DNA of 54,657 nucleotides from Planctomycetaceae bacterium (lineage in GTDB: Bacteria; Planctomycetota; Planctomycetia; Pirellulales; Pirellulaceae): the NCBI GenBank assembly GCA_020638975.1, contig JACKHN010000037.1, forward strand, positions 1 to 54,657. Direction: 5' to 3'. Below are positions 43,848 through 52,144 of the stretch, in pieces (the stretch's first letter is position 1; each line of letters starts with the position of its first letter). The position numbers and the translations under genes are program-made. Below the pieces are notes generated by a model that was not told where the DNA came from, did not search any database, and saw only the letters and a list, made by a program, of their open reading frames with translations.

Positions 43848-44750
43848 ATGACTCGATCCCAAAAAACCACAACCACTTCTCGCGCACGCGCTGCGCGCAC
43901 ACAACTCACTCGCACCATCGGGCCTTGGCATTTGGTCCGCCTGCTGGGCGAAGGCGCGTGGACCGAAGTGTATCAAGCGAGACCGACGACCAGCGCTCGC
44001 GAAGACACTGCTGACTACGTTGTGAAACTGCTCAAACCAAATCGACAAGATGATCCGCTCGCCATACAACAGCTTCAGCGAGAGGTATTTGTCGCGCGGC
44101 AAGTCCGGCACCCGCATTTGTCTTCGATTCTGTCGGCACACACGGACAACGTTCCACGCTTTGTTGTCATGCCATACGTTGACGGCATTAGTCTCGCGAA
44201 TGCATTGCAAGAAGCAGGGCGGTTCATGGTGCCTCAGGCTCTCTGGTTCGTGCGTCAAACGGCGGAAGCCATGCAGGCTTTACATCAGGCTGGTTGGCTT
44301 CACGGTGATATCAAACCGGCGAATATCATAGTTTCGGCCAGCGGCCACGCGACGCTCGTTGATCTCGGACTTGCACGGTCGCTCGCAACGTCGAGGTCGC
44401 CGCAAGAACTCCTGACAGGCAGTATGTTTTACGCGTGCCCGGAAGTATTTAATCCCAATGTGCCATTCAGCTCCGTCAGCGATGTCTATAGTCTGGGAAT
44501 CACGCTCTACGAATTGGTAACGGGCTCGCGGCCATTCACGGACGAAGATCCGGCAGATCTGGCTGCCGCCCACCTTACTCGTGCTGTCCCAGACCCGAGG
44601 CTCGTTGCGCCGCAATTGCCACCGCGTGTTTCACGTCTATTGCGCCGAATGCTCGCGAAGGACCCGCTGCGGCGACCAAACGTGCCAGAACTGATTGAGT
44701 GGCTTGTGGACTTGGAGGTCGAGACGTTCTCTGAGCGTTTGTCGGCATAG
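43848..44750 (+). CDS. Hanks-type Ser/Thr protein kinase with HGD catalytic loop
   Basis: A 300-aa stand-alone kinase domain with a basic N-terminal tail. Seen are the glycine loop LLGEGAWTEVY, the ATP-site Lys in YVVKLLKP, the catalytic loop HGDIKPANI with the proton-acceptor Asp, the metal-site DLGLA in place of DFG, and the SDVYSLGITLYELVTG helix. The essential Lys-Asp-Asp set is therefore present. The Arg before the catalytic Asp is replaced by Gly, which suggests activity that does not depend on activation-loop phosphorylation. No membrane or sensor domain is attached. An SDR gene follows 103 bp later on the same strand. Substrates are unknown; the FHA-cyclase in this window is one conceivable target. 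Confidence 0.9.
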   Translation: MTRSQKTTTTSRARAARTQLTRTIGPWHLVRLLGEGAWTEVYQARPTTSAREDTADYVVKLLKPNRQDDPLAIQQLQREVFVARQVRHPHLSSILSAHTDNVPRFVVMPYVDGISLANALQEAGRFMVPQALWFVRQTAEAMQALHQAGWLHGDIKPANIIVSASGHATLVDLGLARSLATSRSPQELLTGSMFYACPEVFNPNVPFSSVSDVYSLGITLYELVTGSRPFTDEDPADLAAAHLTRAVPDPRLVAPQLPPRVSRLLRRMLAKDPLRRPNVPELIEWLVDLEVETFSERLSA

Positions 44751-44853
44751 CTCCAAGCGTGCGTCGCCCCTTCGACAGCATCTGGTTTTCTGCACTATGG
44801 GGATCTATGCTCAGCGGAATTGCTCGTGACGTTGTTGCATCGGAGTTAACCCT

Positions 44854-45681
44854 ATGACTCACGCTCGCCCTCGCGGAACCGTTCGATACGACAACACGGG
44901 ACGCGTGGCAGTCGTATCAGGTGGCTGTAGTGGGATTGGGCTGGCGATTTGCCGGGCGCTGGTCAAATCGAAAACTGCGGGCGTTGTTTGCTTAGACGTT
45001 GCCGAAGACCGAGTCGGCGATCTTCCTCCCGGCGTCGACTTCTATCGCTGCGACACCTCGCAGGAGGAGCAATGTCGCGCCGCGATCGCCTGGAGCGTGG
45101 CACGATTCGGAGCGTTGGATCTGCTCGTCAACAACGCCGCAATTCAGCCGCCGGATTCTTACGTGCCGCTTCACGAATTGCCAACCGAAGTCTGGCATCG
45201 CATGATCGCGATCAACTTTTCAGGCTATACATTTCTCGCCAAAGTTGCCCTGCAACAGATGCAGCGACAGCAAAGCGGTGTCGTCGTGAACATCGCCAGT
45301 GGCCAGGGCCATCGAACGGCACGCGCTGTTGGAGCGTACGGGCCGATCAAGGCGGCGAACATCATGCAGGCTCGCCAGTGGGGTGTTGAGTACGCGCGCG
45401 ATGGCATCCGCGTCGTGTCCGTTTCTCCAGGCGCCATCGACACGCCGCTGGTTCGTGCGAGTCTAACGAAACAGGGCGGCGAGGCGGTGATCGCGAACCG
45501 CCATCCGATTGGACGAATCGGCAAGCCCGAAGAGGTCGCCAATGCGGTACTCTGGCTGGCCAGCGATGATGCTTCGTTTGTTACAGCGACCGATTTAGAA
45601 GTCGACGGTGGTTTAGGAGCGTTCGCGGCGTTCGCCAATCCCTATGCAATGCCCGACATGAATTCGAGTAGCTCGGGTTAG
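44854..45681 (+). CDS. Short-chain dehydrogenase/reductase (SDR)
   Basis: A 275-aa classical SDR oxidoreductase. The cofactor loop is SGGCSGIG (residues about 22-29), followed by LLVNNAAIQPP, the catalytic Ser in NIASGQG, and the YxxxK pair in GAYGPIKAAN. The C-terminal VSPGAIDTPLV and DLEVDGGLGAF are also typical. An Asp after the second strand (CLDVAED) favours NAD(H) over NADP(H). The substrate cannot be read from sequence. It is convergent with the FGE gene, with only nine bases between the stop codons. Confidence 0.92.
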   Translation: MTHARPRGTVRYDNTGRVAVVSGGCSGIGLAICRALVKSKTAGVVCLDVAEDRVGDLPPGVDFYRCDTSQEEQCRAAIAWSVARFGALDLLVNNAAIQPPDSYVPLHELPTEVWHRMIAINFSGYTFLAKVALQQMQRQQSGVVVNIASGQGHRTARAVGAYGPIKAANIMQARQWGVEYARDGIRVVSVSPGAIDTPLVRASLTKQGGEAVIANRHPIGRIGKPEEVANAVLWLASDDASFVTATDLEVDGGLGAFAAFANPYAMPDMNSSSSG

Positions 45682-45690
45682 ACGGACAAA

Positions 45691-46665
45691 TCAACTTGAG
45701 ATGCTTCGAGCACAACGAAAGCCGACGTTTCCGCCGGAGGTATCTGGGGTGTTCCCAATGCGAGCAGAAACTCGGTAGCGATTACAGTACGAATCGTGGC
45801 ACAGGTAAGATCCGCCACGCTGGACACGGCGGTCACCGGCGGGCGGCCCCTTCGGGTTGTTGGTCAAGTTCGGCCAGACTTGATGATAGTCCGCACTGAA
45901 CCAGTCCTGGCACCACTCCCAAACATTGCCCACACAGTTGTGGAGTCCGAAGTCATTTGGCTCGAAAGCGTCGACGGGCGCTGTTCCACGATAGCCGTCA
46001 GCGCCGCTGTCTTCATGTGGGAATCGACCTTGGAAAATGTTGCAGCGGTACTTGCCATCGGGCTTCAGTTTGTCGCCCCAGGGGTAAGTCTGTTGCGTCT
46101 GGCCGCCCCGCGCCGCGTACTCCCATTCGGCTTCGGTCGGAAGTCGCTTGCCGGCCCATCGGCAGTACGCCGCGGCATCACGCCAGGAAACATGGACGAC
46201 GGGATGGGTTAGGAATTGCTTGTACGTAGAACCTGGACCAACAGGCGACCGCCAATTCGCATGCGGCACCGCCAACCACCACTCGAGTCCTGCTACCGCG
46301 CGAGTTTGCTTCAGTTGCGATCGTTGCTTCTTCGAAAGATGAAGATGGAAGACGAATGACCAACCGAATCGCTCGGCGTCAGTCTTGTAGTTCGTTGTAT
46401 CGACGAAGCGGCAGAACTGCTCGTTGGAAACGGCGTACGCATCGAGTAGGAATGGATCAACCGTCACTTCGCGAACTGGCCCTTCTCCATCGGTCGACCG
46501 CGCTTTCGGGCCGTCGCATCCCATCAAGAACTTGCCACCCGAGAGTTGCACCATGTCGTCGTTGGACAGAGGTTGAGCGGTGACGATCTCTACGGCGTGC
46601 CCGACGCCGCTGGGACGTTCTCCGGCGCTGGGAGTACAGCATGACCTCTTCGTGAATTCGTCCAT
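45691..46665 (-). CDS. Formylglycine-generating enzyme (sulfatase-activating)
   Basis: A 324-aa enzyme of the SUMF1/FGE family. It oxidises the signature cysteine of sulfatases to formylglycine. Family segments are LSGGKFLMGCD, DAYAVSNEQFCRFV, GKRLPTEAEWEYAARGG, GLHNCVGNVWEWCQDW and GGSYLCHDSYCNRYR. Cys289 and Cys294 in the last motif are the copper-binding pair found in true aerobic FGEs and absent in many look-alikes, so the protein should be catalytically competent. No export signal is evident, so it probably acts on sulfatases before secretion. The sulfatase at 5.7-7.3 kb, with its CTPTR site, is a likely client, although the two genes are 38 kb apart. Confidence 0.93.
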   Translation of the reverse strand: MDEFTKRSCCTPSAGERPSGVGHAVEIVTAQPLSNDDMVQLSGGKFLMGCDGPKARSTDGEGPVREVTVDPFLLDAYAVSNEQFCRFVDTTNYKTDAERFGWSFVFHLHLSKKQRSQLKQTRAVAGLEWWLAVPHANWRSPVGPGSTYKQFLTHPVVHVSWRDAAAYCRWAGKRLPTEAEWEYAARGGQTQQTYPWGDKLKPDGKYRCNIFQGRFPHEDSGADGYRGTAPVDAFEPNDFGLHNCVGNVWEWCQDWFSADYHQVWPNLTNNPKGPPAGDRRVQRGGSYLCHDSYCNRYRVSARIGNTPDTSGGNVGFRCARSISS

Positions 46666-46899
46666 GACCTATCGAATCAGAGTCGCGGCGTGTGGTATCG
46701 CCTTTGCAAAAAATTGGTTTCAACTCTGTGAGCCGTCGCCTCACAAACACAGACTGCACCGATTTGAATCCACCTCGTGTACCCGTCCGGAAAAAGTAAC
46801 GCCTTCCCAGCCGCGAAGTACAAAGGCAAAACGGGCCAGGAATCTCTTTCGCCGAAGAAACGCCTGACCCGAAATGCAATGTACTGTTCTTGCGCGATC

Positions 46900-48285
46900 C
46901 TAGTCCCACCACCACTGACCGGACTTGAGATGATCAAGTGTGATATCGGCTCGCTTCTGCTTAACCGCTCCTTGTTCATCTTGAAGCAAATTCGAAGCAT
47001 CCAATGCGAGGCGTGGCTGGATATTGACCCCGCCACCGATCGGCGTCATCAATCGATTGCCTCGCCAAACTGCCGAAACAGCTGTCTCGACCTTCTGGGG
47101 AACCTTGCCGGTCTGTACCGAAATCGACTCTTCCTTGCCAAATACATCCATCGACCAGCCAACCTGACCGTAGAAATCTTGGCGTTGAATGTAAGCCGCC
47201 GCGACCGACATGTCGATCAAGTTTCGCAGTTGAGCGTAAACCGGTACCGCTTTCGCGATCTCAGGATACTTTTCGGTGAAGGCATCCGTGAAACGCTTAC
47301 CGGCCATGTCGACTTGCCCGGCGTTCACCCGGGTTCCGTCTGCGCCCACCATTTCATCCGAACCGATTAACTTGACCGAGTTGCCAACTAGCTCCATTGC
47401 AAGTTCGTCTTCGCTGACTCGGACGCACTCATAGTCCGGGACGAAATACCAACGCTGCATAGCATTGCGTGCGACCGAAGTAGGACTGGCCAGATCGACA
47501 TAGCTCTTCATCTTCACACTGGTGCGTTCGAGCCCAATGCCAATCATCTTCATGCGATAGTCGGCTTCGACCAGAATCTTCGCAAAATTTGTATCGGCTG
47601 GCACACCACCGATCGTCACGTTTTGCAAGCCAAGGCTCTTTTGTAAGCCGTCAACAATGAATCTCGTTTGATTGGGGGTCGCTCGCGCGCCGAGGCGAAC
47701 GAGGAACTGCTGCATGTTTGCCAAGCCTTCCTTCGTCGGATCGATCGAACACCGAATGACAGGCGTTTCGCTACCACCAGGAGGAAAAGCTCGCAATGCG
47801 ACGATCAAGTCTTGTAACTCGATGACCGGCGCTCCGCTTGAGATACCTCGTACACGACCGGACAGGTCCGATGCCCAACCTTCAGCGGGCCCAGCGATAA
47901 CGATGTCACCCGTTTCCGGATAGACGAACACGTATTGAATTCGTTGCAGCCCGGCGAGGTACTGCATCGCGTCGGTCGGCTTTTCACCAGCAGCGATACG
48001 TTCGGCGACGGCTGCTTCGAGTCGGTTCAACGAGATCTTTCGCAGATCACTGGCTTTGGCTAAATCGGGGGCGAGGGAACGCTTTGCTTCGGCGATCCGG
48101 TGCCTGGTTAATTCACCCGCTCGATCGACAAACATGTGCATACGAAGCACGCCATCGGCGTCGATATCCACACCAGCCACATTGGACGTCGTCACCGTCG
48201 TTGTCGTTTGAGCCTGAAGCGTTGCCGCTAACAGTCCGACGACCAACAACGATAACCCAGAGACGCTGATTCGTCGCAGAATCAT
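46900..48285 (-). CDS. DUF1598 secreted protein
   Basis: A 461-aa planctomycete protein of the DUF1598 family. The signal peptide is VSGLSLLVVGLLAATLQAQ. Then come a Thr-rich start, the segment GVDIDADGVLRMHMFVDRAG, and the family core (YVFVYPETGDIVIAGPAEGW, MKMIGIGLERTSVKMKSYVDLA, RWYFVPDYECVRVSEDELAMELVG). No enzymatic motif is recognisable and the function is unknown. It is likely periplasmic or surface-exposed. The next minus-strand gene, FGE, starts 234 bp downstream, so they are probably separate transcripts. Confidence 0.88.
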   Translation of the reverse strand: MILRRISVSGLSLLVVGLLAATLQAQTTTTVTTSNVAGVDIDADGVLRMHMFVDRAGELTRHRIAEAKRSLAPDLAKASDLRKISLNRLEAAVAERIAAGEKPTDAMQYLAGLQRIQYVFVYPETGDIVIAGPAEGWASDLSGRVRGISSGAPVIELQDLIVALRAFPPGGSETPVIRCSIDPTKEGLANMQQFLVRLGARATPNQTRFIVDGLQKSLGLQNVTIGGVPADTNFAKILVEADYRMKMIGIGLERTSVKMKSYVDLASPTSVARNAMQRWYFVPDYECVRVSEDELAMELVGNSVKLIGSDEMVGADGTRVNAGQVDMAGKRFTDAFTEKYPEIAKAVPVYAQLRNLIDMSVAAAYIQRQDFYGQVGWSMDVFGKEESISVQTGKVPQKVETAVSAVWRGNRLMTPIGGGVNIQPRLALDASNLLQDEQGAVKQKRADITLDHLKSGQWWWD

Positions 48286-48715
48286 CAGGAACCTCTCCTC
48301 TTGGAATGACCGGTACGCTCCCAGCCTCAGCGATTCTTCGAGAAACTCGATTCGACTGAGGTGGGAACGCGTGATTTGTTGAGTCCGCGCAGAAATTTAT
48401 ACACAACTCCGTGCCAAATCAAAGTAGAAATAGCGCAGGTTCTAAAGATGAAGGACAAAAACTGATCTTAATTGGGCAACTTGGAGAAGGCAAGCAAAAC
48501 CGTGATGGGGTAGTGGTACAATTTGCCGTAAGTCGGGCACTCCTGCCCGACAAAAGACGGCCAAGAGTGGCCGTCCTACTTTCCGGAATTTCAAACGGTA
48601 CCACTACCCGTGATGGTGTGGCTTGCTCTACGGAATTCTATATTTAGGCCGGTGTTTCGATGCGAGCTAAGCCGGGGTGCCGTTGGATATAGAGTTTGAC
48701 AGACGCTCCGGATAT
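48286..48715. other. Intergenic region between DUF1598 and SMP-30 genes with a repeat element
   Basis: No gene is seen. The main content is copy 2 of the terminal-inverted-repeat element at 48508-48609, which lies upstream of DUF1598 and downstream of the SMP-30-like gene, both on the minus strand. Confidence 0.5.
48508..48609 (+). repeat. Small terminal-inverted-repeat (MITE-like) element, copy 2
   Basis: A 102-bp element with perfect 12-bp terminal inverted repeats: GGGTAGTGGTAC (48508-48519) and GTACCACTACCC (48598-48609). Inside are two perfect hairpins, each with an 8-bp stem and 4-nt loop: 48532-48551 (GTCGGGCA/TGCCCGAC) and 48556-48575 (GACGGCCA/TGGCCGTC). The 9-mer CCGTGATGG occurs at both edges (48500-48508 and 48608-48616), overlapping the ends by one or two bases, as expected of a target-site duplication. 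It has no coding capacity. The other copy is at 28884-28975 in the same orientation. Confidence 0.85.
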
Positions 48716-49612
48716 TTACCGAATGGTTTGCCCTCGAACTTGCATTTCCAGCGAGTAAAGGCCGGTTCGTGCAGTAATATACAGTGTTTTCAAGTCGACT
48801 CCACCGAACACGACGTTGGCTGGACGTTCAGGAATGGCGAACGAAGCGATCTTTTTCCCTGTTGGCGAGTAAACTTCGACACCTTCTCGCGTGAGGTATA
48901 AGTTTCCACGTTCGTCGAGCGTCATCCCATCTGAACCCTCGGGGGCGGCCAGTCTGCGACCTGCCAAGCTTCCATCGGACTGGATCGCATAGACGTAGGT
49001 CTCGTTCGCACCGGGGTCGGCTACATACAGATGCGTTCCATCGGCGGTCCCGAGGACGCCATTGGGCTTTTTCAAGTCATCGACAACTCGGCGAATTGGA
49101 GTGCCGTCAGGCGGGATGTAGTAGACATGGAAGCCATCCTGCTCAAGCCCTTCTTCACTGCCATAGCGAGGATCGGTGAAGTAGATACCACCTTTTGGAT
49201 CTGGCCAGAGGTCGTTGGGACTGTTTAGCTTTTTCCCGCCAAATTGATCGGCCAGAACCGAAACGGTCCCATCCATCGCGACGCGCGTAACACGGCGACT
49301 GCCGCCCTCACATGCCAGCAGATTCCCTGAACGGTCAAAGAACAAACCGTTGGCGTTGCCCGTCTCTTCGCGAAACGTGGTGAGTTTCCCGTCGGTCGAC
49401 CATTTATGAGTCCGGCTGCTTCTAACGTCCGAGAAGTAGACGTTCCCCTCCGCATCCACCGCTGGCCCTTCGGTGAACATGAATCCATCAGCAAGTTTCT
49501 GAACAGACGCATGCGGTGCGACAAGGCCTGCCTCGCCTCCGGTTGCAGTCGCTCCGCAGGCGATTGCGAACGTCGCAATTGAGAGTAAGCCAAACTGACG
49601 GGTTGATTGCAT
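48716..49612 (-). CDS. SMP-30/gluconolactonase-like secreted beta-propeller
   Basis: A 298-aa protein with a signal peptide (LLSIATFAIACGATATGGEA) and the SMP-30/gluconolactonase/LRE fold. Propeller segments are FTEGPAVDAEGNVYFSDV, NGLFFDRSGNLLACEG, NSPNDLWPDPKGGIYFTDPRYG, KPNGVLGTADGTHLYVADPG and SDGMTLDERGNLYLTREG. Glu in FTEGP, Asn in SPNDL and Asp in SDGMT are at the usual metal-ligand positions. It probably hydrolyses a sugar lactone or similar ester in the periplasm; the true substrate is unknown. It is divergent from the desaturase gene. Confidence 0.9.
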   Translation of the reverse strand: MQSTRQFGLLSIATFAIACGATATGGEAGLVAPHASVQKLADGFMFTEGPAVDAEGNVYFSDVRSSRTHKWSTDGKLTTFREETGNANGLFFDRSGNLLACEGGSRRVTRVAMDGTVSVLADQFGGKKLNSPNDLWPDPKGGIYFTDPRYGSEEGLEQDGFHVYYIPPDGTPIRRVVDDLKKPNGVLGTADGTHLYVADPGANETYVYAIQSDGSLAGRRLAAPEGSDGMTLDERGNLYLTREGVEVYSPTGKKIASFAIPERPANVVFGGVDLKTLYITARTGLYSLEMQVRGQTIR

Positions 49613-49920
49613 TCGAAAATCTCCGTTGCGAATACGGGCGAGACTACTGTCGGTTTAGTCTATCCACAATAGGCAAAACGTTCAGTCGTCGTCGAGGAAT
49701 ATTCGAGCATAAAAGGAACTCGCGGGAATGACCTATGTGTTGATGCTAGAAGTAGTTACCGCGATCGACCTTAATAATTACAGAACATTTACATAACGAA
49801 GACGGGCCCAAAACCGGTCGCTCTCCGATATCGACTAGAATTCCGTGCCTGAGGAGATCGACGACTTTGACCACGCGATGAAATTGATCGCACCAACGCA
49901 ACGATGTAAGGAGCCTAACT
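49613..49920. other. Divergent intergenic region between SMP-30 and desaturase genes
   Basis: It must contain promoters for both genes. An AT-rich stretch at about 49769-49796 is the most promoter-like part, but no well-spaced -35/-10 pair was found by eye. No gene or repeat was seen. Confidence 0.4.
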
Positions 49921-50925
49921 ATGGCAATTGCACCTGATGAAACAGAACTCCTGGAGTTGGAAGCAAACTCAGCGATAGGGTTACTTGATAGCGACGAGGC
50001 CAGTGCGGCTGACGAAACGCTGTGGCAAAAGGATTGTGCGACGGCGATGTCCAGCGAGCTGCAACAGTCGGAGGAGAATCGACGAATCGCCGCCGGTCGA
50101 AATATCCCCGTCATCTTTTGGCTCGTGTTCTTACACGCCGGAGCACTCGCCGCACCTTTCTTCTTCAGTTGGGAAGCGTTTGCGGTTTGCATGGGCCTGT
50201 ATTGGTTCTCGGGTTCGATCGGTGTCTGCATGGGATACCATCGCTTGTTGACGCACGGTTCCTTCAAAGTCCACAAGCCAACCCGTTGGGCGTTGGCGTT
50301 CATTGGCGGCCTTTCCGGCGAAGGTTGTGCGCTGGATTGGGTTGCCAATCACCGCAAGCATCATGCTCACAGCGATCACGACGGCGATCCGCACTCGCCA
50401 CACGATGGTGGATGGTGGGCTCACATGCTGTGGTTGGGTTGGAGCATGAAGGGCGAGGAGTTCGAGGCGCACGTTCGCCGTTGGGCTCCCGACCTTGCCA
50501 AAGACCCAGTGATGCGTTGGATTGGGCATATGTTTTTACCATCACACATTCTGACTGGTTTGGTGTTGGTTGCGGTCGGCCAATGGATGGGTGGACCTTA
50601 TATGGCAGCGTCGATGCTGATTTGGGGTTTATTCGTGCGCTTGGTGATCGTTCTGCACGTCACATGGTTCGTCAATTCGTGGTCACACATGTGGGGCTAT
50701 CGCACCTATGAGACAACGGACGACAGTCGCAATAACTGGTTGGTCGGTCTTCTCGCATTCGGCGAAGGCTGGCACAATAACCATCATGCCTATCCCCGCA
50801 TGGCCGCGCAGGGCCACAAGTGGTGGGAGATCGATATGACGTACTGGGCAATCCGCGCCATGAAGTGGACCGGGTTGGCGTGGGATGTTGTCGACTATAA
50901 GAAAATCAGCGATCGAAATCGTTAG
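49921..50925 (+). CDS. Membrane fatty-acid (acyl-CoA type) desaturase
   Basis: A 334-aa membrane di-iron desaturase of the delta-9/stearoyl-CoA type. The three histidine boxes are present in order: HRLLTH, HRKHHAH and HNNHHAYP. Hydrophobic segments surround the first box (FWLVFLHAGALAAPFFFSW, FAVCMGLYWFSGSIGVCMG) and lie between boxes two and three (HILTGLVLVAVGQW, MLIWGLFVRLVIVLHVTWF), giving the usual four transmembrane helices. The N-terminal 50 residues are acidic and probably disordered. It introduces a double bond into membrane acyl chains. A strong terminator follows. It is one of several lipid genes in this window, but no operon partner is seen. Confidence 0.93.
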   Translation: MAIAPDETELLELEANSAIGLLDSDEASAADETLWQKDCATAMSSELQQSEENRRIAAGRNIPVIFWLVFLHAGALAAPFFFSWEAFAVCMGLYWFSGSIGVCMGYHRLLTHGSFKVHKPTRWALAFIGGLSGEGCALDWVANHRKHHAHSDHDGDPHSPHDGGWWAHMLWLGWSMKGEEFEAHVRRWAPDLAKDPVMRWIGHMFLPSHILTGLVLVAVGQWMGGPYMAASMLIWGLFVRLVIVLHVTWFVNSWSHMWGYRTYETTDDSRNNWLVGLLAFGEGWHNNHHAYPRMAAQGHKWWEIDMTYWAIRAMKWTGLAWDVVDYKKISDRNR

Positions 50926-50953
50926 TCGCAATTCGCGATTCCATCAGATGCAA

Positions 50954-50986
50954 AGAGCCCGCAATGCAGTAAGCCTTGCGGGCTCT
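50954..50986 (+). terminator. Rho-independent-type terminator after the desaturase gene
   Basis: A perfect 11-bp stem, AGAGCCCGCAA (50954-50964) with TTGCGGGCTCT (50976-50986), closes an 11-nt loop and is followed by ATTTATT. It lies 28 bases after the stop codon. The minus-strand gene that converges from the right ends 60 bp away. Confidence 0.8.
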
Positions 50987-51046
50987 ATTTATTGATGCTC
51001 AAGCTACCAGTGAAGCATTCGATTCCGTTTGAGAATCAAATGAGCG

Positions 51047-52084
51047 TTAGACGTGCAATTGAGATTTGTAAGTCGGCTGGCCGGTTGCAAGGAGATAGAT
51101 CGTCGGAAACAAAACACCGAGCATAAAGGGTGCAACGACCACGGACCCAATACAGCACGTTACGAGTACTACAAGCATCCCGACGATACCAGTGACAAAT
51201 GACAAGAGAAACGTCGCCAACTTGTTTCCCGCCATATATTGATCGGAAAGCCGAAGCGACTCTCTGATACCGGTATTTCGGTCCACCAAGAATGCACCCG
51301 CGAGCACCATTCGCAAGATCGCATACATGCCGCAAGTGAATCCGAGTAACCCAAACACAACAAAGGCCGGAATGATGATCTCCGGTCGCTCGGTTAAGAT
51401 CGTCCCGAACGCGGGGATCATGCATACCAACATCACACCGTAGTAGATTACGGTCATCAGTAAGAACAGGCCCAGCCCTCGCAAATAATATGGTCCGACT
51501 TGGAACATGTCCGAGACACGCGCCGTCCCCGTCCGCACGAGATTGAGTCCAAAGATTAGCAAGCCGAGTTGTAAGTAGGTGTTAACGAAGAACCCCGCCA
51601 CTTGTTGAACAATCTGCCCGGAGATCTGAACCGCCGGTTCCTTCATCGCCTGGCCTATCGGTGCAATGAATCCAGTTGCCATATTGGTTCCCACCGCGAT
51701 CGCCAAGTACAGCAAACCACACAAAGCGATCGGCCCTAGTTGGTTTTGCGTAACCTCCCAGCACATACGAAGCGTTTCGTCGAAGGAGATTTGGCGGTGC
51801 TCGAGAACTGGCAGATGTTGCTGTTTGACCTGCGGCGCACTAATCGGTGGCGACTCGTACGGATTCGACAAGGCAACGCTGGGGCTTGAAGCAACGTGGC
51901 CAAACGGATTCGTTTCGGCGACCTCCTGTTGGAACTTCGTCGGCGCGGCATCAACAACAGACTGGCTCTGCGTCGGGACATCGACGATCTCGCCACACTG
52001 CGGGCATTTCGCCTTCTTGCCAGCGCTCTCGTCAGGTGTGCGAAGTAGCTTGGAACATCCTGTGCAACGAAATTCGACGGGCAT
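51047..52084 (-). CDS. Zinc-ribbon multi-pass membrane protein
   Basis: A 345-aa protein. An N-terminal zinc ribbon (CTGC...CPQC, residues about 8-31, with SAGKKAKCPQCG) is followed by a polar linker of about 60 residues and five or six hydrophobic segments, for example ALCGLLYLAIAVGTNMATGF, LFLLMTVIYYGVMLVCMI and LLSFVTGIVGMLVVLVTCCI. The family is not named by me; such zinc-ribbon-plus-membrane proteins are common in planctomycetes. The ribbon is probably cytosolic. It is the third of three adjacent minus-strand genes with the same ribbon type, 60 bp after the previous one. Function unknown. Confidence 0.85.
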   Translation of the reverse strand: MPVEFRCTGCSKLLRTPDESAGKKAKCPQCGEIVDVPTQSQSVVDAAPTKFQQEVAETNPFGHVASSPSVALSNPYESPPISAPQVKQQHLPVLEHRQISFDETLRMCWEVTQNQLGPIALCGLLYLAIAVGTNMATGFIAPIGQAMKEPAVQISGQIVQQVAGFFVNTYLQLGLLIFGLNLVRTGTARVSDMFQVGPYYLRGLGLFLLMTVIYYGVMLVCMIPAFGTILTERPEIIIPAFVVFGLLGFTCGMYAILRMVLAGAFLVDRNTGIRESLRLSDQYMAGNKLATFLLSFVTGIVGMLVVLVTCCIGSVVVAPFMLGVLFPTIYLLATGQPTYKSQLHV

Positions 52085-52144
52085 CAGTAACCTACTTTTG
52101 TCGTTGTTCGGCTAACGGTTCAGCAACTCGCTTGGTGGCGATTG

